A stretch of 64,000 nt of DNA from Streptomyces griseoruber (GCF_001514205.1 NZ_KQ948763.1:933084-997083); one strand, 5' to 3'. Shown: positions 10,635-19,582, counted from the first letter of the stretch. Numbers and translations: made by a program. The notes: generated from the letters alone by a model not told the origin.

Positions 10635-10664
10635 GGCGAATGCTCTCTCCGATGAGGGGGACCG

Positions 10665-11322
10665 GTCAGCCGACCAGAACCGGCGCCGGGCCGAGGGTGA
10701 TGGTGTGGTGGGTGTGCTGGATCTTGGCGTGGAGGTAGCGCAGGTTGCTGGGGGTGGTGTGGACGCCGGTGGGGACGGTGCGGGTGACGGTGATGCCGAG
10801 GTTCCGCAACTGCCGTGCCTTGTCGGGGTTGTTGGTGAGGAGGTCGAGGTCGGTGGTGCCGAGGGCGGTGAGCATCTGGGCGGCGGCGGTGTAGTCGCGG
10901 GCGTCCTCGGGCAGGCCGAGGGCGGTGTTGGCCTGGTAGGTGTCCAGGCCGGTGTCCTGCAGGGCGTAGGCGTCGAGCTTGTTGTAGAGGCCGATGCCGC
11001 GGCCTTCCTGGCGGAGGTAGAGCAGGACGCCTCCGGTGGTGGCGATGCGCTCGGTGGCCTCGCGCAGCTGGGGTCCGCAGTCGCAGCGGGCGGAGCCGAA
11101 GGCGTCGCCGGTGAGGCATTCGGAGTGCAGACGCACCAGCGGGGCGGCAGCGGTGGCCGGATCGCCCAGGACCAGGGCGACGTGCTCGGCACCGTCGGCC
11201 AGGCCGTTGAAGGTGACCACCTCCGCGGTCACCTGGTAGCCGTCGGCGAAGCTCAGCGGGATACGGACCCGGGTGCGGACGGTGGCGGCGGCGGTGCTGG
11301 TGGTCATGGCATCTCCCGTGGC
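10665..11322 (-). repeat. 658-bp direct repeat, left copy
   Basis: Covers the ribA coding sequence plus 15 bp upstream of its ATG. By eye it differs from 36555-37212 at 8 positions (about 98.8% identity) and has the same orientation. Identity collapses on both sides at the gene edges. The copies are 25,890 bp apart and bracket the catabolic block. Confidence 0.93.
10666..11307 (-). CDS. ribA: GTP cyclohydrolase II (copy 1)
   Basis: Catalyses GTP to 2,5-diamino-6-ribosylamino-4-pyrimidinone 5'-phosphate plus formate and pyrophosphate, the entry step of riboflavin synthesis. The 213-aa protein has the zinc Cys set C64, C75, C77 in [17 protein letters not shown], the catalytic/GTP segment [32 protein letters not shown], and LTNNPDK. 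It is stand-alone, without the DHBP synthase domain common in bifunctional RibBA, so it looks like an accessory paralogue outside a rib operon. Divergent from the relic of a marR gene across a double MarR operator. The coding sequence is almost identical to the gene at 36556 (five amino-acid differences). With the following oxidoreductase it may raise flavin supply under redox or quinone stress (inference). Confidence 0.95.
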   Translation of the reverse strand: MTTSTAAATVRTRVRIPLSFADGYQVTAEVVTFNGLADGAEHVALVLGDPATAAAPLVRLHSECLTGDAFGSARCDCGPQLREATERIATTGGVLLYLRQEGRGIGLYNKLDAYALQDTGLDTYQANTALGLPEDARDYTAAAQMLTALGTTDLDLLTNNPDKARQLRNLGITVTRTVPTGVHTTPSNLRYLHAKIQHTHHTITLGPAPVLVG

Positions 11323-11332
11323 AGGCGGCAGG

Positions 11333-11380
11333 TTCAAATTTGAATACACTACGGACCTTAGATGTGGGTTCCAATTTGAA
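11333..11380. promoter_or_regulatory. Double MarR operator (copy 2)
   Basis: TTCAAATTTGAA at 11333-11344 and TTCCAATTTGAA at 11369-11380, centres 36 bp apart, upstream of ribA and immediately before a marR-like start. The layout is the same as at 5135 and 37222. Confidence 0.8.
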
Positions 11381-11399
11381 CAACTAGAGAGGTTGTGAT

Positions 11400-11417
11400 G
11401 TGGGACACACGGGATGA
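11400..11417 (+). pseudogene. Vestige of a marR gene start
   Basis: After the operator, GAGAGG and then GTG GGA CAC ACG GGA TGA reproduce the Val-Gly-His-Thr opening of the two intact MarR genes (VGHTRW), but a stop follows at codon 6 and no MarR sequence lies downstream. The promoter, ribosome-binding site and first codons survive while the body has been replaced by the sequence leading to the amidase gene. Confidence 0.7.
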
Positions 11418-11583
11418 CCGAGTGTCGAAGGGGTGCGATCCGGAGGCGCCTCCGCCGCTGTGAAGGCCCTGGTCCGCCGCGGCTTCGCTGACGGGAGCGC
11501 CCAGCAGGCCGGTCACGCATTCGGCTCCTGGCTTCGCCTCATCGCCCTACCCACCCATCCAACCGAATCCTGGAGCTCCTGCA

Positions 11584-13026
11584 ATGAACCAGTCGAACAA
11601 CCCCTCCGAGCTGTGGTGTTGGACGGCCGGCCAGATGGCCGAAGGCATCCGGACCCGCGAGATCTCCGCCGCCGCTGTGCTGGACTCCTGTCTGGGGCGC
11701 ATCGAGCAGGTGAACCCAGCGCTCAACGCTCTGGTCGAAGTGCGTCGTGACGAGGCCGTCGAGGCGGCGCGCGAAGCCGACGCGGCGGTGGCGGCCGGCG
11801 TGGACCTGGGGCCTCTGCACGGCGTTCCCGTGTCGACCAAGGTCAACACCTCGCAGCGCGGTCACGCCGTGACCCACGGCGTGACCGCGTTCGCCGATCT
11901 CACCGCCCCGGGTGACGCAGCCTGCATCCAGGGCCTGCGTGAGGGCGGTGCCGTACTCGTGGGCCGCAGCAACACCCCGACGTTCTCGCTGCGCTGGTTC
12001 ACCGACAACGCCCTGCACGGCCGCACACTCAACCCCTGGGATCCGTCCCGTACCCCCGGCGGATCCAGCGGCGGAGCCGCCAGCGCCGTCGCCGCGGGGA
12101 TGGTCCCGCTCGCGCACGGCAACGACATCGGCGGATCGGTGCGCTATCCCGCCCACAGTTGCGGGCTGGTCGGCATTCGCCCCACCGTCGGCATGGTCTC
12201 CGGCTGGGAACCCACCGGAGAGCTGGAGGTCGACCTCCCGCCCACATTTCAGAGCTGGGCCGTTCACGGCCCCTTGGCACGCACTGTCGAGGACGCCCGC
12301 CTTGCCCTGCACAGCATGACCACGCCGGATCTGCGTGATCCGTTCGGAGTCCCGCTCGCTCCCGCACCGGACCAGAGCCAGGCGCCCGGCCGTGTCCTGC
12401 TCGTGCGCGACGTGGGTCTGGCCAAACCGCAGCCTGCGGTCGGCTGGGCACTCGACGAGGCAGCTGCCAGGCTGTCGCACGCGGGCTACGCGGTCGAAGA
12501 ACTTGAGGACCTGCCGCTGCTCGCGGAGGCCTCCCGGCTGTGGTTCCTGCTGCTCTGGGAGGACGTCCGTGCCACCTTGCAGCCGATGATCGAGCAGTTC
12601 GGCGACGACGGCATCAAGACCTCCCTCGCAGGCATGTACTCCGTCAGCGCCGACATGTGGGGTGCCGCGCCGGGCCTGGACGCCTACATCCGAGGCTGGG
12701 CCCGCCGAGGGACCTTGATCAGGAAGCTGCAGGAGATGCTTGCGGACAACACGATCATCCTCACCCCGGTCTCGGCGGAAGTCCCCTTCGAGCACGACGC
12801 CGACCTCTCCGGCCAGGAGCGCTTCGACCGGATCGCGGCCGCGCAGTGGCCGATGACCTGTGTCCCGGTGCTCGGCTTCCCCGCGATCTCCGTCCCGACC
12901 GGGCTCCAGGACGGCCTGCCCACCGGCGTCCAGCTGATCGGCGGACGCTTCCGCGAGGAGCAACTGCTGACGGCCGCCGCTGCCATCGAAGCCGAAACGC
13001 CCCAAGCGATGCCGCACCTGACCTGA
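11584..13026 (+). CDS. Amidase (amidase-signature family)
   Basis: Hydrolyses a carboxamide or related bond. The 480-aa length is typical. The Ser-cisSer-Lys triad is visible: K86 in PVSTKVNTS, the cis-Ser S161 in RTPGGSSGGAASAVA and the nucleophile S185 in GNDIGGSVRYPA. A GGAG lies 8 bp before the ATG. It is the first gene on the right of the ribA/operator unit and may be read from the promoter that once drove marR. An ISL3-type transposase scrap follows it. It may release an aromatic acid from an amide for the catabolic genes that follow, but no specific substrate can be read; GatA is unlikely because no gatC or gatB is present. Confidence 0.92.
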   Translation: MNQSNNPSELWCWTAGQMAEGIRTREISAAAVLDSCLGRIEQVNPALNALVEVRRDEAVEAAREADAAVAAGVDLGPLHGVPVSTKVNTSQRGHAVTHGVTAFADLTAPGDAACIQGLREGGAVLVGRSNTPTFSLRWFTDNALHGRTLNPWDPSRTPGGSSGGAASAVAAGMVPLAHGNDIGGSVRYPAHSCGLVGIRPTVGMVSGWEPTGELEVDLPPTFQSWAVHGPLARTVEDARLALHSMTTPDLRDPFGVPLAPAPDQSQAPGRVLLVRDVGLAKPQPAVGWALDEAAARLSHAGYAVEELEDLPLLAEASRLWFLLLWEDVRATLQPMIEQFGDDGIKTSLAGMYSVSADMWGAAPGLDAYIRGWARRGTLIRKLQEMLADNTIILTPVSAEVPFEHDADLSGQERFDRIAAAQWPMTCVPVLGFPAISVPTGLQDGLPTGVQLIGGRFREEQLLTAAAAIEAETPQAMPHLT

Positions 13027-13074
13027 CGCATCTGACCGCGACCCGGCCCCGGTCAGTACTACTGGACTGGCACT

Positions 13075-13170
13075 GCTCCGGAGGCGTCAACACCAAGACC
13101 AAACGGGTCGCGCCAGTTGCACGGACGAGTAAGCTTCACCCTGCTCCGGCACCGCATCCTCCTCGGATAA
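13075..13170 (+). mobile_element. ISL3-like transposase C-terminal remnant
   Basis: Reads GGVNTKTKRVA, then after a 1-2 base frame change QLHGRVSFTLLRHRILLG and a stop. This matches, from memory, the C-terminal end (GVNTKTK...RHRILLG) of Streptomyces ISL3-type transposases. Only about 32 codons remain and I see no terminal inverted repeats. Confidence 0.65.
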
Positions 13171-13208
13171 CAGCACGCTCCGTCACCACCGAATGTGAGC
13201 CAGGGCCG

Positions 13209-13700
13209 TTAAATTGACGCACCCGGAGGCGGGTACGAGCTGGTCCGGTAGCGGCTGCGGAATTCGGCGAGCAGTTGGTCGGTCGCCTCGGCGCCGGCGC
13301 TCACCGCGGCGTGGACGTCGCGGAAGTAGTTCTCGTAGCCCGCCGGGGTGTAGAGGCACAGGGCTCGCGCGGTAGCCGGGCCTTCGTTGCGGAAGCCGTG
13401 AGGGGTGCCGCGGGTCGCGGCGAGCAGATACCCCGGGCCGGCTGTCACCTCGCCGTCCCCGGTGTGGAGGGTCAACTCGCCTTCGAGCACGTAGAAGTAC
13501 TCGTCGTGTCCTTCGTGTACGTGGGGCCTGGCTCCGATGGTGCCCGGCGCGAGGCTGAACTCCTCGAAGGCGAAGCGTCCTCCCGTCTGCTCGCTGGTGA
13601 GCCGGAAGAAGTGCGCGACACCGGCGACATCGATGAGCTCGCCGTCCGAGGGGCGGCGCAGGAGGGGACGAGGCGCATTGCGGGAAGGACTGTCGGTCAT
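13209..13700 (-). CDS. Cupin-domain protein
   Basis: A 163-aa single cupin (about residues 35-125) with metal-binding motif 1, ARPHVHEGHDEYFYVLEGEL, and motif 2 around GTPHGFRNEG. Its metal ligands would be His, His, Glu and His. Small cupins like this act as metal-dependent isomerases or dioxygenases, or as sensory domains; nothing here decides between them. The frame stays open a further 900 bp upstream, but that is antisense noise over two gene remnants; the ATG at 13700 (MTDSPSRN) gives a normal cupin length. It converges on the amidase and IS remnant. Confidence 0.85.
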   Translation of the reverse strand: MTDSPSRNAPRPLLRRPSDGELIDVAGVAHFFRLTSEQTGGRFAFEEFSLAPGTIGARPHVHEGHDEYFYVLEGELTLHTGDGEVTAGPGYLLAATRGTPHGFRNEGPATARALCLYTPAGYENYFRDVHAAVSAGAEATDQLLAEFRSRYRTSSYPPPGASI

Positions 13701-13709
13701 GGCGTCATT

Positions 13710-14159
13710 GTGGCCCAGCAATTCCGCTTGATCGCTCCGGGCCACGTCGCCAACTTCGGCAGCGCCGGCAGCTTCTCCGGCCTGTCCACCACCAGCATCC
13801 CCCAGCACAGCCCCTGGGTCACCTGGCCGCAGACCGCCGCCATCCTCAAGAAGGCCCCGCACAAGGCCGCCGCCAAGCTCTACCTGAGCTGGCTGCTGTC
13901 CAAGGACGCCCAGCAGAACTCCATCTTCACCTGGAGCGCACGGTCCGACGTCGCCGCACCCGCCGGCCGCAAGGGCATCTTCGACTACAAGAACACGAAC
14001 CCGCTCGGCCTCGGCAAGTTCATGAACAACCGCGCCGCTCTCGACCGGTACAAGGCGCTGGTCACCCTCTACGTCGGCGACGTCAAGGGCGTCGACCCCT
14101 CCGACCCGGGCGGCGTCCTCGGCCTGTACCCGATCAACCGCGACGGCACCCAGGGCTGA
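13710..14159 (+). pseudogene. C-terminal fragment of an ABC substrate-binding protein
   Basis: About 150 codons beginning VAQQFRLIAPGHVANFGSAG resemble the C-terminal lobe of an extracellular solute-binding protein: APHKAAAKLYLSWLLSKDAQ is the typical late helix of iron/polyamine-type binding proteins, followed by a normal end near GVLGLYPINRDG. There is no signal peptide, lipobox or N-terminal lobe, and the remnant abuts the divergent cupin start. No permease or ATPase gene adjoins it. Confidence 0.7.
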
Positions 14160-14306
14160 CGGGCTCTCGGCTTCGACTCGAAGCCGTACCCCCGCCTCGG
14201 GCCAAGGCTCGGCCAGGTCGGCCCAACTCAACCTGGCCCTCGTTGAACCGGAGAAGGACAACTGCATCCGCTTCCCCATGGTCGACTTCGTCGCCTGAAC
14301 CACCGC

Positions 14307-14799
14307 AGGTTCGACATGCAGGCCTACCACCACGCACCGGACGTCCACGTGGAGATGGGCGGCGTGGCGACCGCCGACGACGACGAGCACATCGGCGCCA
14401 TGAAGGGCATCCTGGTCGACAACCCCGAGGCCCGGATCCTCCAGCACTACCCGCAGGTCGCGCAGGGCGAGTGGACGGCGGTCGTCGGCCACTACGTCCC
14501 CGGCGAACTTCCGCCTCTGCACCTTCGCCCGCCACCACGAGGGGCAGACCGTGGAGGAGTACCTCCTCATGCGAGAGCTGACGAAGGAGGAGCACGACCC
14601 GTACGAGGATGAGAAGCCCTTCGTCACGATCACCAGCCCCGACAGCGAACTGCTTCAGGTCGCAGCCGACGTCCGTCCCGGCTGGAGCGCTGTCATCCGC
14701 GGCGACGAACTGGGCAAGCGATCGGCCGCCTTCACCCGGCGCGAGGGCGGCGAGGTCGTCGAACAACTCCGGTTCGCGGCGATCCAGCACGCGCCCGGA
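14307..14799 (+). pseudogene. Frameshifted SnoaL/NTF2-like protein
   Basis: One frame gives MQAYHHAPDVHVEMGGVATA through TAVVGHYVPG, a SnoaL-like fold with an acidic loop. After about 14505 the homology moves to another frame, RLCTFARHHEGQTVEEYLLM RE, and continues to about 14799. The two halves make one plausible polyketide-cyclase/NTF2-like protein broken by an indel. A short unrelated open stretch (AQLNLALVEPEKDNCIRF) just upstream was not recognised. Confidence 0.5.
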
Positions 14800-15013
14800 G
14801 TGGTTCGCTCTTGGCTGCGCCGGCTGATGCCGGCGCAGCCGAGTCGTACTCCATGCCGAGTCGGGTGCGTCCGCCGGTGTCCATGAACGACCGCGCTGCC
14901 CTCGACCCGTACCGGGAGGGGCCGGTCAGGTCTGGACGGCAGCCGCACCATCTGGCCACGGTCATGGCTGCCTTCGAGGCCGGCCGCCCGAGAGGGACAC
15001 CCGGCTGCCGACC

Positions 15014-16204
15014 TCAGAGCACGACGTCGAGTCGGGCCGGGCGGCGGATCATGACCAGGCCGGGAGGCGGCTCGCGGTGGTAGCCGGGAGCGAGCCGCAG
15101 TTCGGGGAAGCGGTCCAGCAACTGCTCCAGGACGACGCGGGCCTCCAGCCGGGCCAGCGGTGCGCCGAGGCAGGTGTGGATGCCGTAGCCGAAGGTCATG
15201 GTGGTGGCCTGTCCGACGGGCCGGTCGAGCGAGTAGTCCGCGGCGTCGGCGCCCCAGGCCCGTTCGTCCCAGTTGGCGGACTGGAGGCTGACGGCGAGGC
15301 GGTCGCCGGGCTTGACGGGACAGCCGGAGATCTCCCGTTCCTTCGTGACCGTGCGCAACACGTACTGCAGGGGCGCGTCGTGGCGCAGTGACTCCTCGAT
15401 CGCCGCGGGGACGAGCGACCGGTCGGCGAGGAGGCGTTCCCAGCGGGTGCGGTCGACGAGCAGTTCGTGGAGCAGGTTGGTGATCAGGCCGGCGGTGGTG
15501 TCCGTGGCGGCCAGGATCAGCTGGAAGGAGTGGATGACGGCCTCGACAGGGGTGAGCGGTGGCTCGCCGTCGGCGGGGTGCGCGAGACCGTCCAGCACGT
15601 CCGCCCCGGTGGGCGGGGCGGCGGCGCGGGCGGCGAGCTGCTGGCCGAGGTAGCCGGTGAGGGCCAGGAACTCCGGCATGTCGGTGCGGAGTTCGGGGAG
15701 GACGTCGTCGATCGCGTCGGCCCACTGGTGCAGGCGCTCCCAGTCCTGCTCCGGCAGGCCGAGGAAGGCGTACACCACCCGGGTCGGGATCTGACGGGCC
15801 AGGTCGGTGTGGATCTCGGCCTTCTGGCCGGGCTGCCACGCGTCCAGGACACCGGCCACGATCTCGCGGACGCGTGGTTCCTGCGCACGGAGCCGGGCCG
15901 GAGCGAACCAGCGCCTGAGACGCCCGCGCAGCGCCGTGTGGTAGGGCGGGTCCGCCATGGTGATCGGGACCGCGGGGAGGTCGGCCGTCCTGGTGCCGCC
16001 TTCCAGGGCGAAGTTGTCGACGGACGAGTACGTCTCGTGGTCGGTGAGCACGTCCCGTACGTCCTCGTGGCGGGCGAGGAAGTGCACACCGGGGCGGGGT
16101 TGGGACACCGGGCAGCGATCACGGGCCTCGGCGAGCCGGGCGGCGGGATCGGCGTGGTGGGCGGGATCGACCGGATCGTAGGGGGCAGGGTGCGGCTGAG
16201 CCAT
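15014..16204 (-). CDS. Cytochrome P450 (cassette gene 4)
   Basis: Class I bacterial P450 of 396 aa. It has the I-helix oxygen-activation motif LAATDTTAG, the ExxR motif EESLR, and the heme loop FGYGIHTCLGAPLARLEA with the thiolate ligand C345. It has no membrane anchor. It is the last gene of a four-gene leftward cassette, starting 10 bp after the ferredoxin reductase stop, so electrons can flow NAD(P)H to reductase to ferredoxin to P450. Two P450s share one redox pair. The substrate is unknown; the setting suggests hydroxylation or O-demethylation of an aromatic compound. Confidence 0.95.
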   Translation of the reverse strand: MAQPHPAPYDPVDPAHHADPAARLAEARDRCPVSQPRPGVHFLARHEDVRDVLTDHETYSSVDNFALEGGTRTADLPAVPITMADPPYHTALRGRLRRWFAPARLRAQEPRVREIVAGVLDAWQPGQKAEIHTDLARQIPTRVVYAFLGLPEQDWERLHQWADAIDDVLPELRTDMPEFLALTGYLGQQLAARAAAPPTGADVLDGLAHPADGEPPLTPVEAVIHSFQLILAATDTTAGLITNLLHELLVDRTRWERLLADRSLVPAAIEESLRHDAPLQYVLRTVTKEREISGCPVKPGDRLAVSLQSANWDERAWGADAADYSLDRPVGQATTMTFGYGIHTCLGAPLARLEARVVLEQLLDRFPELRLAPGYHREPPPGLVMIRRPARLDVVL

Positions 16205-16214
16205 GGTGACGTCC

Positions 16215-17345
16215 TTACGTACGGGCTGGGGCAGGGGCGGGAACTCCGGCGCCGAGCCGCTTGAGTTTGATCACGGGGAGGCGGTGATTGACGGCGACGG
16301 CGGTGGCCGCGCCTCCGTCATGGCGCCACCGCAGCAGCGCACTGCGGTCGTTCACCGATCCGGCGAGGATGTCGGGGGGCCCGGTGAGCGGCAGTTCACC
16401 GCTGATCTTGATGTCGAGTCCGCACTGCTCGGTCCAGAAGTACGGGTCCGGTCGGTACGGCCGTGCCGACGCGCCCTCCAGCAGGCCGGCCGCGGCCGCC
16501 CGGCCCTGCTCAACAGCGTTGGTCCAGTGAGGAGTTCGGCGCCCTTCCCGCGATACGACGTCCCCGGCGGCGACCACGCCGGGAGCGACGCGGCAGCACG
16601 CGTCGGCGACGAGGCCGCCACCGGCGTCCAAGGGCAGGCCGGAGTCTCTCAGCCAATCGGTGTTCGGTACGTCGCCCACCGCGCAGACGATCACGTCGGC
16701 CTCCAGGACCGACTCGCCACAGCGCACGCGGTGTTCGCCCACCACGGTGACGCCGTCCGGCGCGACGCGGACACGGATGCCGTGGTCCCGCGCGGCCGCG
16801 ACGGCGAGATCGGCCAGCCACGGTCCGAGCAGCCTGAGCAGCGGCGGGACGAGGTCGACCACGGTGACCTCCAGGCCGAGCGCGCGGCAGGTCGTGGCGA
16901 CCTCCATGCCGAGGAAGCCGCCGCCCAGCACGATCGCGCTGCGGGCGGTGGCCAGCCGGGAGGCGAGGGCCTCGGCGTCGTCCAGGGTGCGCACCACCAG
17001 GTCGGAGCCGCCGGTCAGGCGGCGTGCCCTCGCTCCGGTGGCGACGACCAGCCCGTCGTACGGCACCTCGGTGCCGTCGGCCAGCGTCACCGTACGGCCG
17101 CGGACGTCCAGCCGTACGGCCCGCGCCCCGGTACGGAACTCGATGTCCTCGCCCGGCGCGGGGAGCAGGGCGGATTTCGCGGGTTCCCGGCCGGCGAGGA
17201 CGCCCTTGGACAGCGGGACGCGGGAATAGGGCTGGTGAGGTTCTTCGGACACGACGGTCACCTGTCCGTCGAAGCCCCCGGCCCGCAGGCTCTCCGCCGC
17301 CGTCAGCGCGGCGATGGACCCGCCGACGACAACGATCCGCCTCAC
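16215..17345 (-). CDS. FAD-dependent ferredoxin reductase
   Basis: A 376-aa reductase of the putidaredoxin-reductase type. Two dinucleotide-binding motifs are visible: VVVGGSIAALTAAESLR at the N-terminus for FAD, and SAIVLGGGFLGMEVA at about residue 140 for NAD(P)H. VVATGAR and VVAAGDVV are the usual flanking motifs. Its ATG overlaps the ferredoxin stop by 4 nt (ATGA). It should reduce the neighbouring 3Fe-4S ferredoxin and so drive both P450s. Confidence 0.94.
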   Translation of the reverse strand: MRRIVVVGGSIAALTAAESLRAGGFDGQVTVVSEEPHQPYSRVPLSKGVLAGREPAKSALLPAPGEDIEFRTGARAVRLDVRGRTVTLADGTEVPYDGLVVATGARARRLTGGSDLVVRTLDDAEALASRLATARSAIVLGGGFLGMEVATTCRALGLEVTVVDLVPPLLRLLGPWLADLAVAAARDHGIRVRVAPDGVTVVGEHRVRCGESVLEADVIVCAVGDVPNTDWLRDSGLPLDAGGGLVADACCRVAPGVVAAGDVVSREGRRTPHWTNAVEQGRAAAAGLLEGASARPYRPDPYFWTEQCGLDIKISGELPLTGPPDILAGSVNDRSALLRWRHDGGAATAVAVNHRLPVIKLKRLGAGVPAPAPART

Positions 17346-17536
17346 GGCCGCACCTTCAGCGCCGCGACGGGGCAGACCCGTACGGCGGCGGCGACCGCCC
17401 TCTCGTCCTCCGGGGCCACCTCCTCGCGGGTCAGGTGCAGCTCGCCCTCGTCGTCGAGCCGGAACACCTCGGGCGCGGTCTGCTCACACAGCCCGTGGCC
17501 CTCACAACGGTCGAAGTCCACCAGGATCCTGGACAT
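17342..17536 (-). CDS. 3Fe-4S ferredoxin
   Basis: A 64-aa acidic electron carrier typical of actinomycete P450 systems. Cluster ligands are C11 and C17 in RCEGHGLCEQTAPEVF and C55 in VRVCPVAAL. The position that would hold the extra Cys of a 4Fe ferredoxin is H14, as in P450-linked 3Fe-4S members. It lies 2 bp after the upstream P450 stop and overlaps the reductase start. Confidence 0.95.
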   Translation of the reverse strand: MSRILVDFDRCEGHGLCEQTAPEVFRLDDEGELHLTREEVAPEDERAVAAAVRVCPVAALKVRP

Positions 17537-17537
17537 C

Positions 17538-18731
17538 TCACTGCCCTTCCGTGCGTACCGTGACGGGCAGCGAAGCGATGCCCCGGATGACGTTGTTGAG
17601 CTTGCGCACCGGCTCGCCCGCGAGCTCGATCGACGACACCCGCCGTACCAGCGCGCCGAGCACCGCCTGCGCCTCCAGCCGGGCCAGCCCCTGGCCGGCG
17701 CAGCCGTGCACGCCGTAGCCGAGGGCGACGTGGTCGACCGGGTTGCGGCGGACGAGGAACTCCTCGGGGCGTTGCCACTTGCGTTCGTCCCGGTTGGCCG
17801 AGGCGAAGGACAGCAGGACCCTGGTGTCGGCCGGGATGGTGATGCCCTCGATGTCCACCGGCTGGGTGGTGCGCCGGAAGAAGCCCTGTGCGGGGGACTC
17901 CAGCCGCAACGACTCCTCGAACGCCGGGCCGACGAGCGCCGGTTCGGCGCGCACCTCCTGGTAGGCCTGCGGGTGCCGGGCGAAGAGCAGGATCGTGTTG
18001 CCGATCGCGTTGATGGTGGTGTCCATGCTGGCGATCACGTACGCGGACAGCAGGGGCACCACGGAGGCGGCCTCGATCTCCCCCCGCTCCGCGGCCTGGT
18101 GGATGGCGGCGGCCCAGCCGTCCGGGCGGAGGTTCTCCGGCACCATCACCGTGTTGAGGTACCCGAACATCTGGCTGACGAAGGGGATGGATGCCTCGGC
18201 GCGGGCGTTGAACGGGCCGAAGGTGTTGAACGCCGCGTCCGCGAACGACAGCAGCGGGCCCCGTGCTTCCTCGGCGAGCCCGACCAGTTCGGCGACCACG
18301 GTCACGGGGAACACCGCGGCGAGATCCGCTACGGCGTCGAAGTCGCCCTTGGCCACGGCGTCGGCGACGAGGTCGTCCGCGAGGGCGGTGATCCGGGTGC
18401 GGAGCCCCGCCAGGGCCTTGGGGGCGAGCTTGTCGGACAGCAGAGCCCGCAGCCGGGTGTGGTCCGGCGGGTCACTGGCCAGCACGGTGCCCTTCATCTG
18501 GGCGTTGAACTGGTCCTCGTAGCCGACGCCGTGCGCAGACGAGAAGCGTTCGTGGTCGGCCAGAGCCGTGCGCACGTGGTCGTAGCGCGGAAGGACCCAG
18601 GCGTCGAAGGTGGTCAGCCGTATCGCGGGGGCGACTTCCCTGAGGTGGCGGAGCGCGGGGTACGGGTCGTGCAGCACGTCGTCGGCGAACAGATCGACGT
18701 CGGAGGTGGGCAGAGGCAAGGTCGCATGCAT
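17538..18731 (-). CDS. Cytochrome P450 (cassette gene 1), aromatic-acid type
   Basis: A 397-aa class I P450. I-helix ASMDTTINA, ExxR motif EESLR and heme loop LGYGVHGCAGQGLARLEA with C344; the usual Phe that opens the heme loop is Leu here. Segments such as GTVLASDPPDHTRLRALLSD recall CYP199/CYP255-like P450s that O-demethylate or hydroxylate aromatic acids, but that assignment is from memory and tentative. Start is the ATG at 18731; the open frame runs on to 18866 through operator-like repeats. It leads the P450-ferredoxin-reductase-P450 cassette, and its promoter region contains two inverted repeats that fit a TetR site. Confidence 0.92.
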   Translation of the reverse strand: MHATLPLPTSDVDLFADDVLHDPYPALRHLREVAPAIRLTTFDAWVLPRYDHVRTALADHERFSSAHGVGYEDQFNAQMKGTVLASDPPDHTRLRALLSDKLAPKALAGLRTRITALADDLVADAVAKGDFDAVADLAAVFPVTVVAELVGLAEEARGPLLSFADAAFNTFGPFNARAEASIPFVSQMFGYLNTVMVPENLRPDGWAAAIHQAAERGEIEAASVVPLLSAYVIASMDTTINAIGNTILLFARHPQAYQEVRAEPALVGPAFEESLRLESPAQGFFRRTTQPVDIEGITIPADTRVLLSFASANRDERKWQRPEEFLVRRNPVDHVALGYGVHGCAGQGLARLEAQAVLGALVRRVSSIELAGEPVRKLNNVIRGIASLPVTVRTEGQ

Positions 18732-18834
18732 CGACAACTCTCCTTCGAGTTGCTCGGGCCACGACGGAGTTCCGGGACGGAAGGGGGGCCGAGCCGTCGG
18801 CACGAGGGGGTGGGAAACGAAGAGAGCGAACCTG

Positions 18835-18874
18835 TGTGAGTCAACGCTCACACTTGTGGTGAGCATCAGCTCAC
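18835..18874. promoter_or_regulatory. Two inverted repeats before the P450 cassette
   Basis: TGTGAG-N6-CTCACA at 18835-18852 and GTGAG-N6-CTCAC at 18859-18874, in the promoter region of the P450 cassette and just beyond the tetR stop. Related GTGA...TCAC repeats lie on the other side of tetR at 19629-19667, so these are candidate TetR operators. Confidence 0.6.
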
Positions 18875-18934
18875 AACTGCTCCTGCTGCGTCAAGCCCCG
18901 TGCATGCACGTGTGTGCCACGGCGATCCAGGCGG

Positions 18935-19582
18935 TCAGCGGCCGTCCGGGGTGCCGAGGAGGTAGGAGATGACCGCGGTCTGGAGGTGGCTTCGCAGCTC
19001 GTTCCAGGGCAGCGGGCGGTCGGACTCCAGGAACTCGCCCTGGGTGACGCGGTGCGCGATCGTGGCGTAGACCAGACGGAAGGCGAAGTCCAGCGCGGCC
19101 GCGGGATCCGGGTGTGCGACGGGGATGTGGCGCAGGGCCTCGGCGAAGTTGCGGTTGCCCTCGACGCTGACGCGCGAGCCCTCGACCCGTACCGCTTCGT
19201 GCCGGGTGCCGAGCAGCAGGAAAACGCGCAACAACGCCTCGTGCGTCCGGAACGCGTCGGTGATCGCGCCGACCGCCTCGGCGATCGCCACGGCCGGATC
19301 GCGCAGGAGGCGCAACCGCTCCACGGACATGCGTTCCGTGATCTCGGCCTGGAGGTTCTCGGTGAAGGCGTGCTGGATGGCCAGCAGGAGCCCTTCCTTG
19401 TCGCCGAACCGGCGGTAGATGCTGCCGACCGCCATGCCGGCCCGCTCGGCGACCGCGGCCACGGTCAGTGCGTCCACTCCGCCCTCTTCGAGCAGGGCGT
19501 ACCCGGCCTGCATGAGGTCCTGCTGCGAACGGCGACTGCCTTCACGGAGAGCTGTGGGCCGGCGGATGGGGGACTCGGTCAT
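18935..19582 (-). CDS. TetR-family regulator
   Basis: A 215-aa repressor with an N-terminal helix-turn-helix: ALTVAAVAERAGMAVGSIYR then RFGDKEGLLLAI. The ligand-binding C-terminal part is helical and not diagnostic. It sits between the leftward P450 cassette and the rightward hydroxylase gene, and GTGA...TCAC inverted repeats lie in both flanking intergenic regions, so it probably controls both. The inducer is presumably the aromatic substrate of these enzymes (inference). Confidence 0.9.
   Translation of the reverse strand: MTESPIRRPTALREGSRRSQQDLMQAGYALLEEGGVDALTVAAVAERAGMAVGSIYRRFGDKEGLLLAIQHAFTENLQAEITERMSVERLRLLRDPAVAIAEAVGAITDAFRTHEALLRVFLLLGTRHEAVRVEGSRVSVEGNRNFAEALRHIPVAHPDPAAALDFAFRLVYATIAHRVTQGEFLESDRPLPWNELRSHLQTAVISYLLGTPDGR

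Noticed and set aside
13700..14633. Long N-terminal extension of the cupin gene
   Set aside because: It is antisense to two recognisable gene remnants and would make an atypical 474-aa cupin; the ATG at 13700 fits the family.
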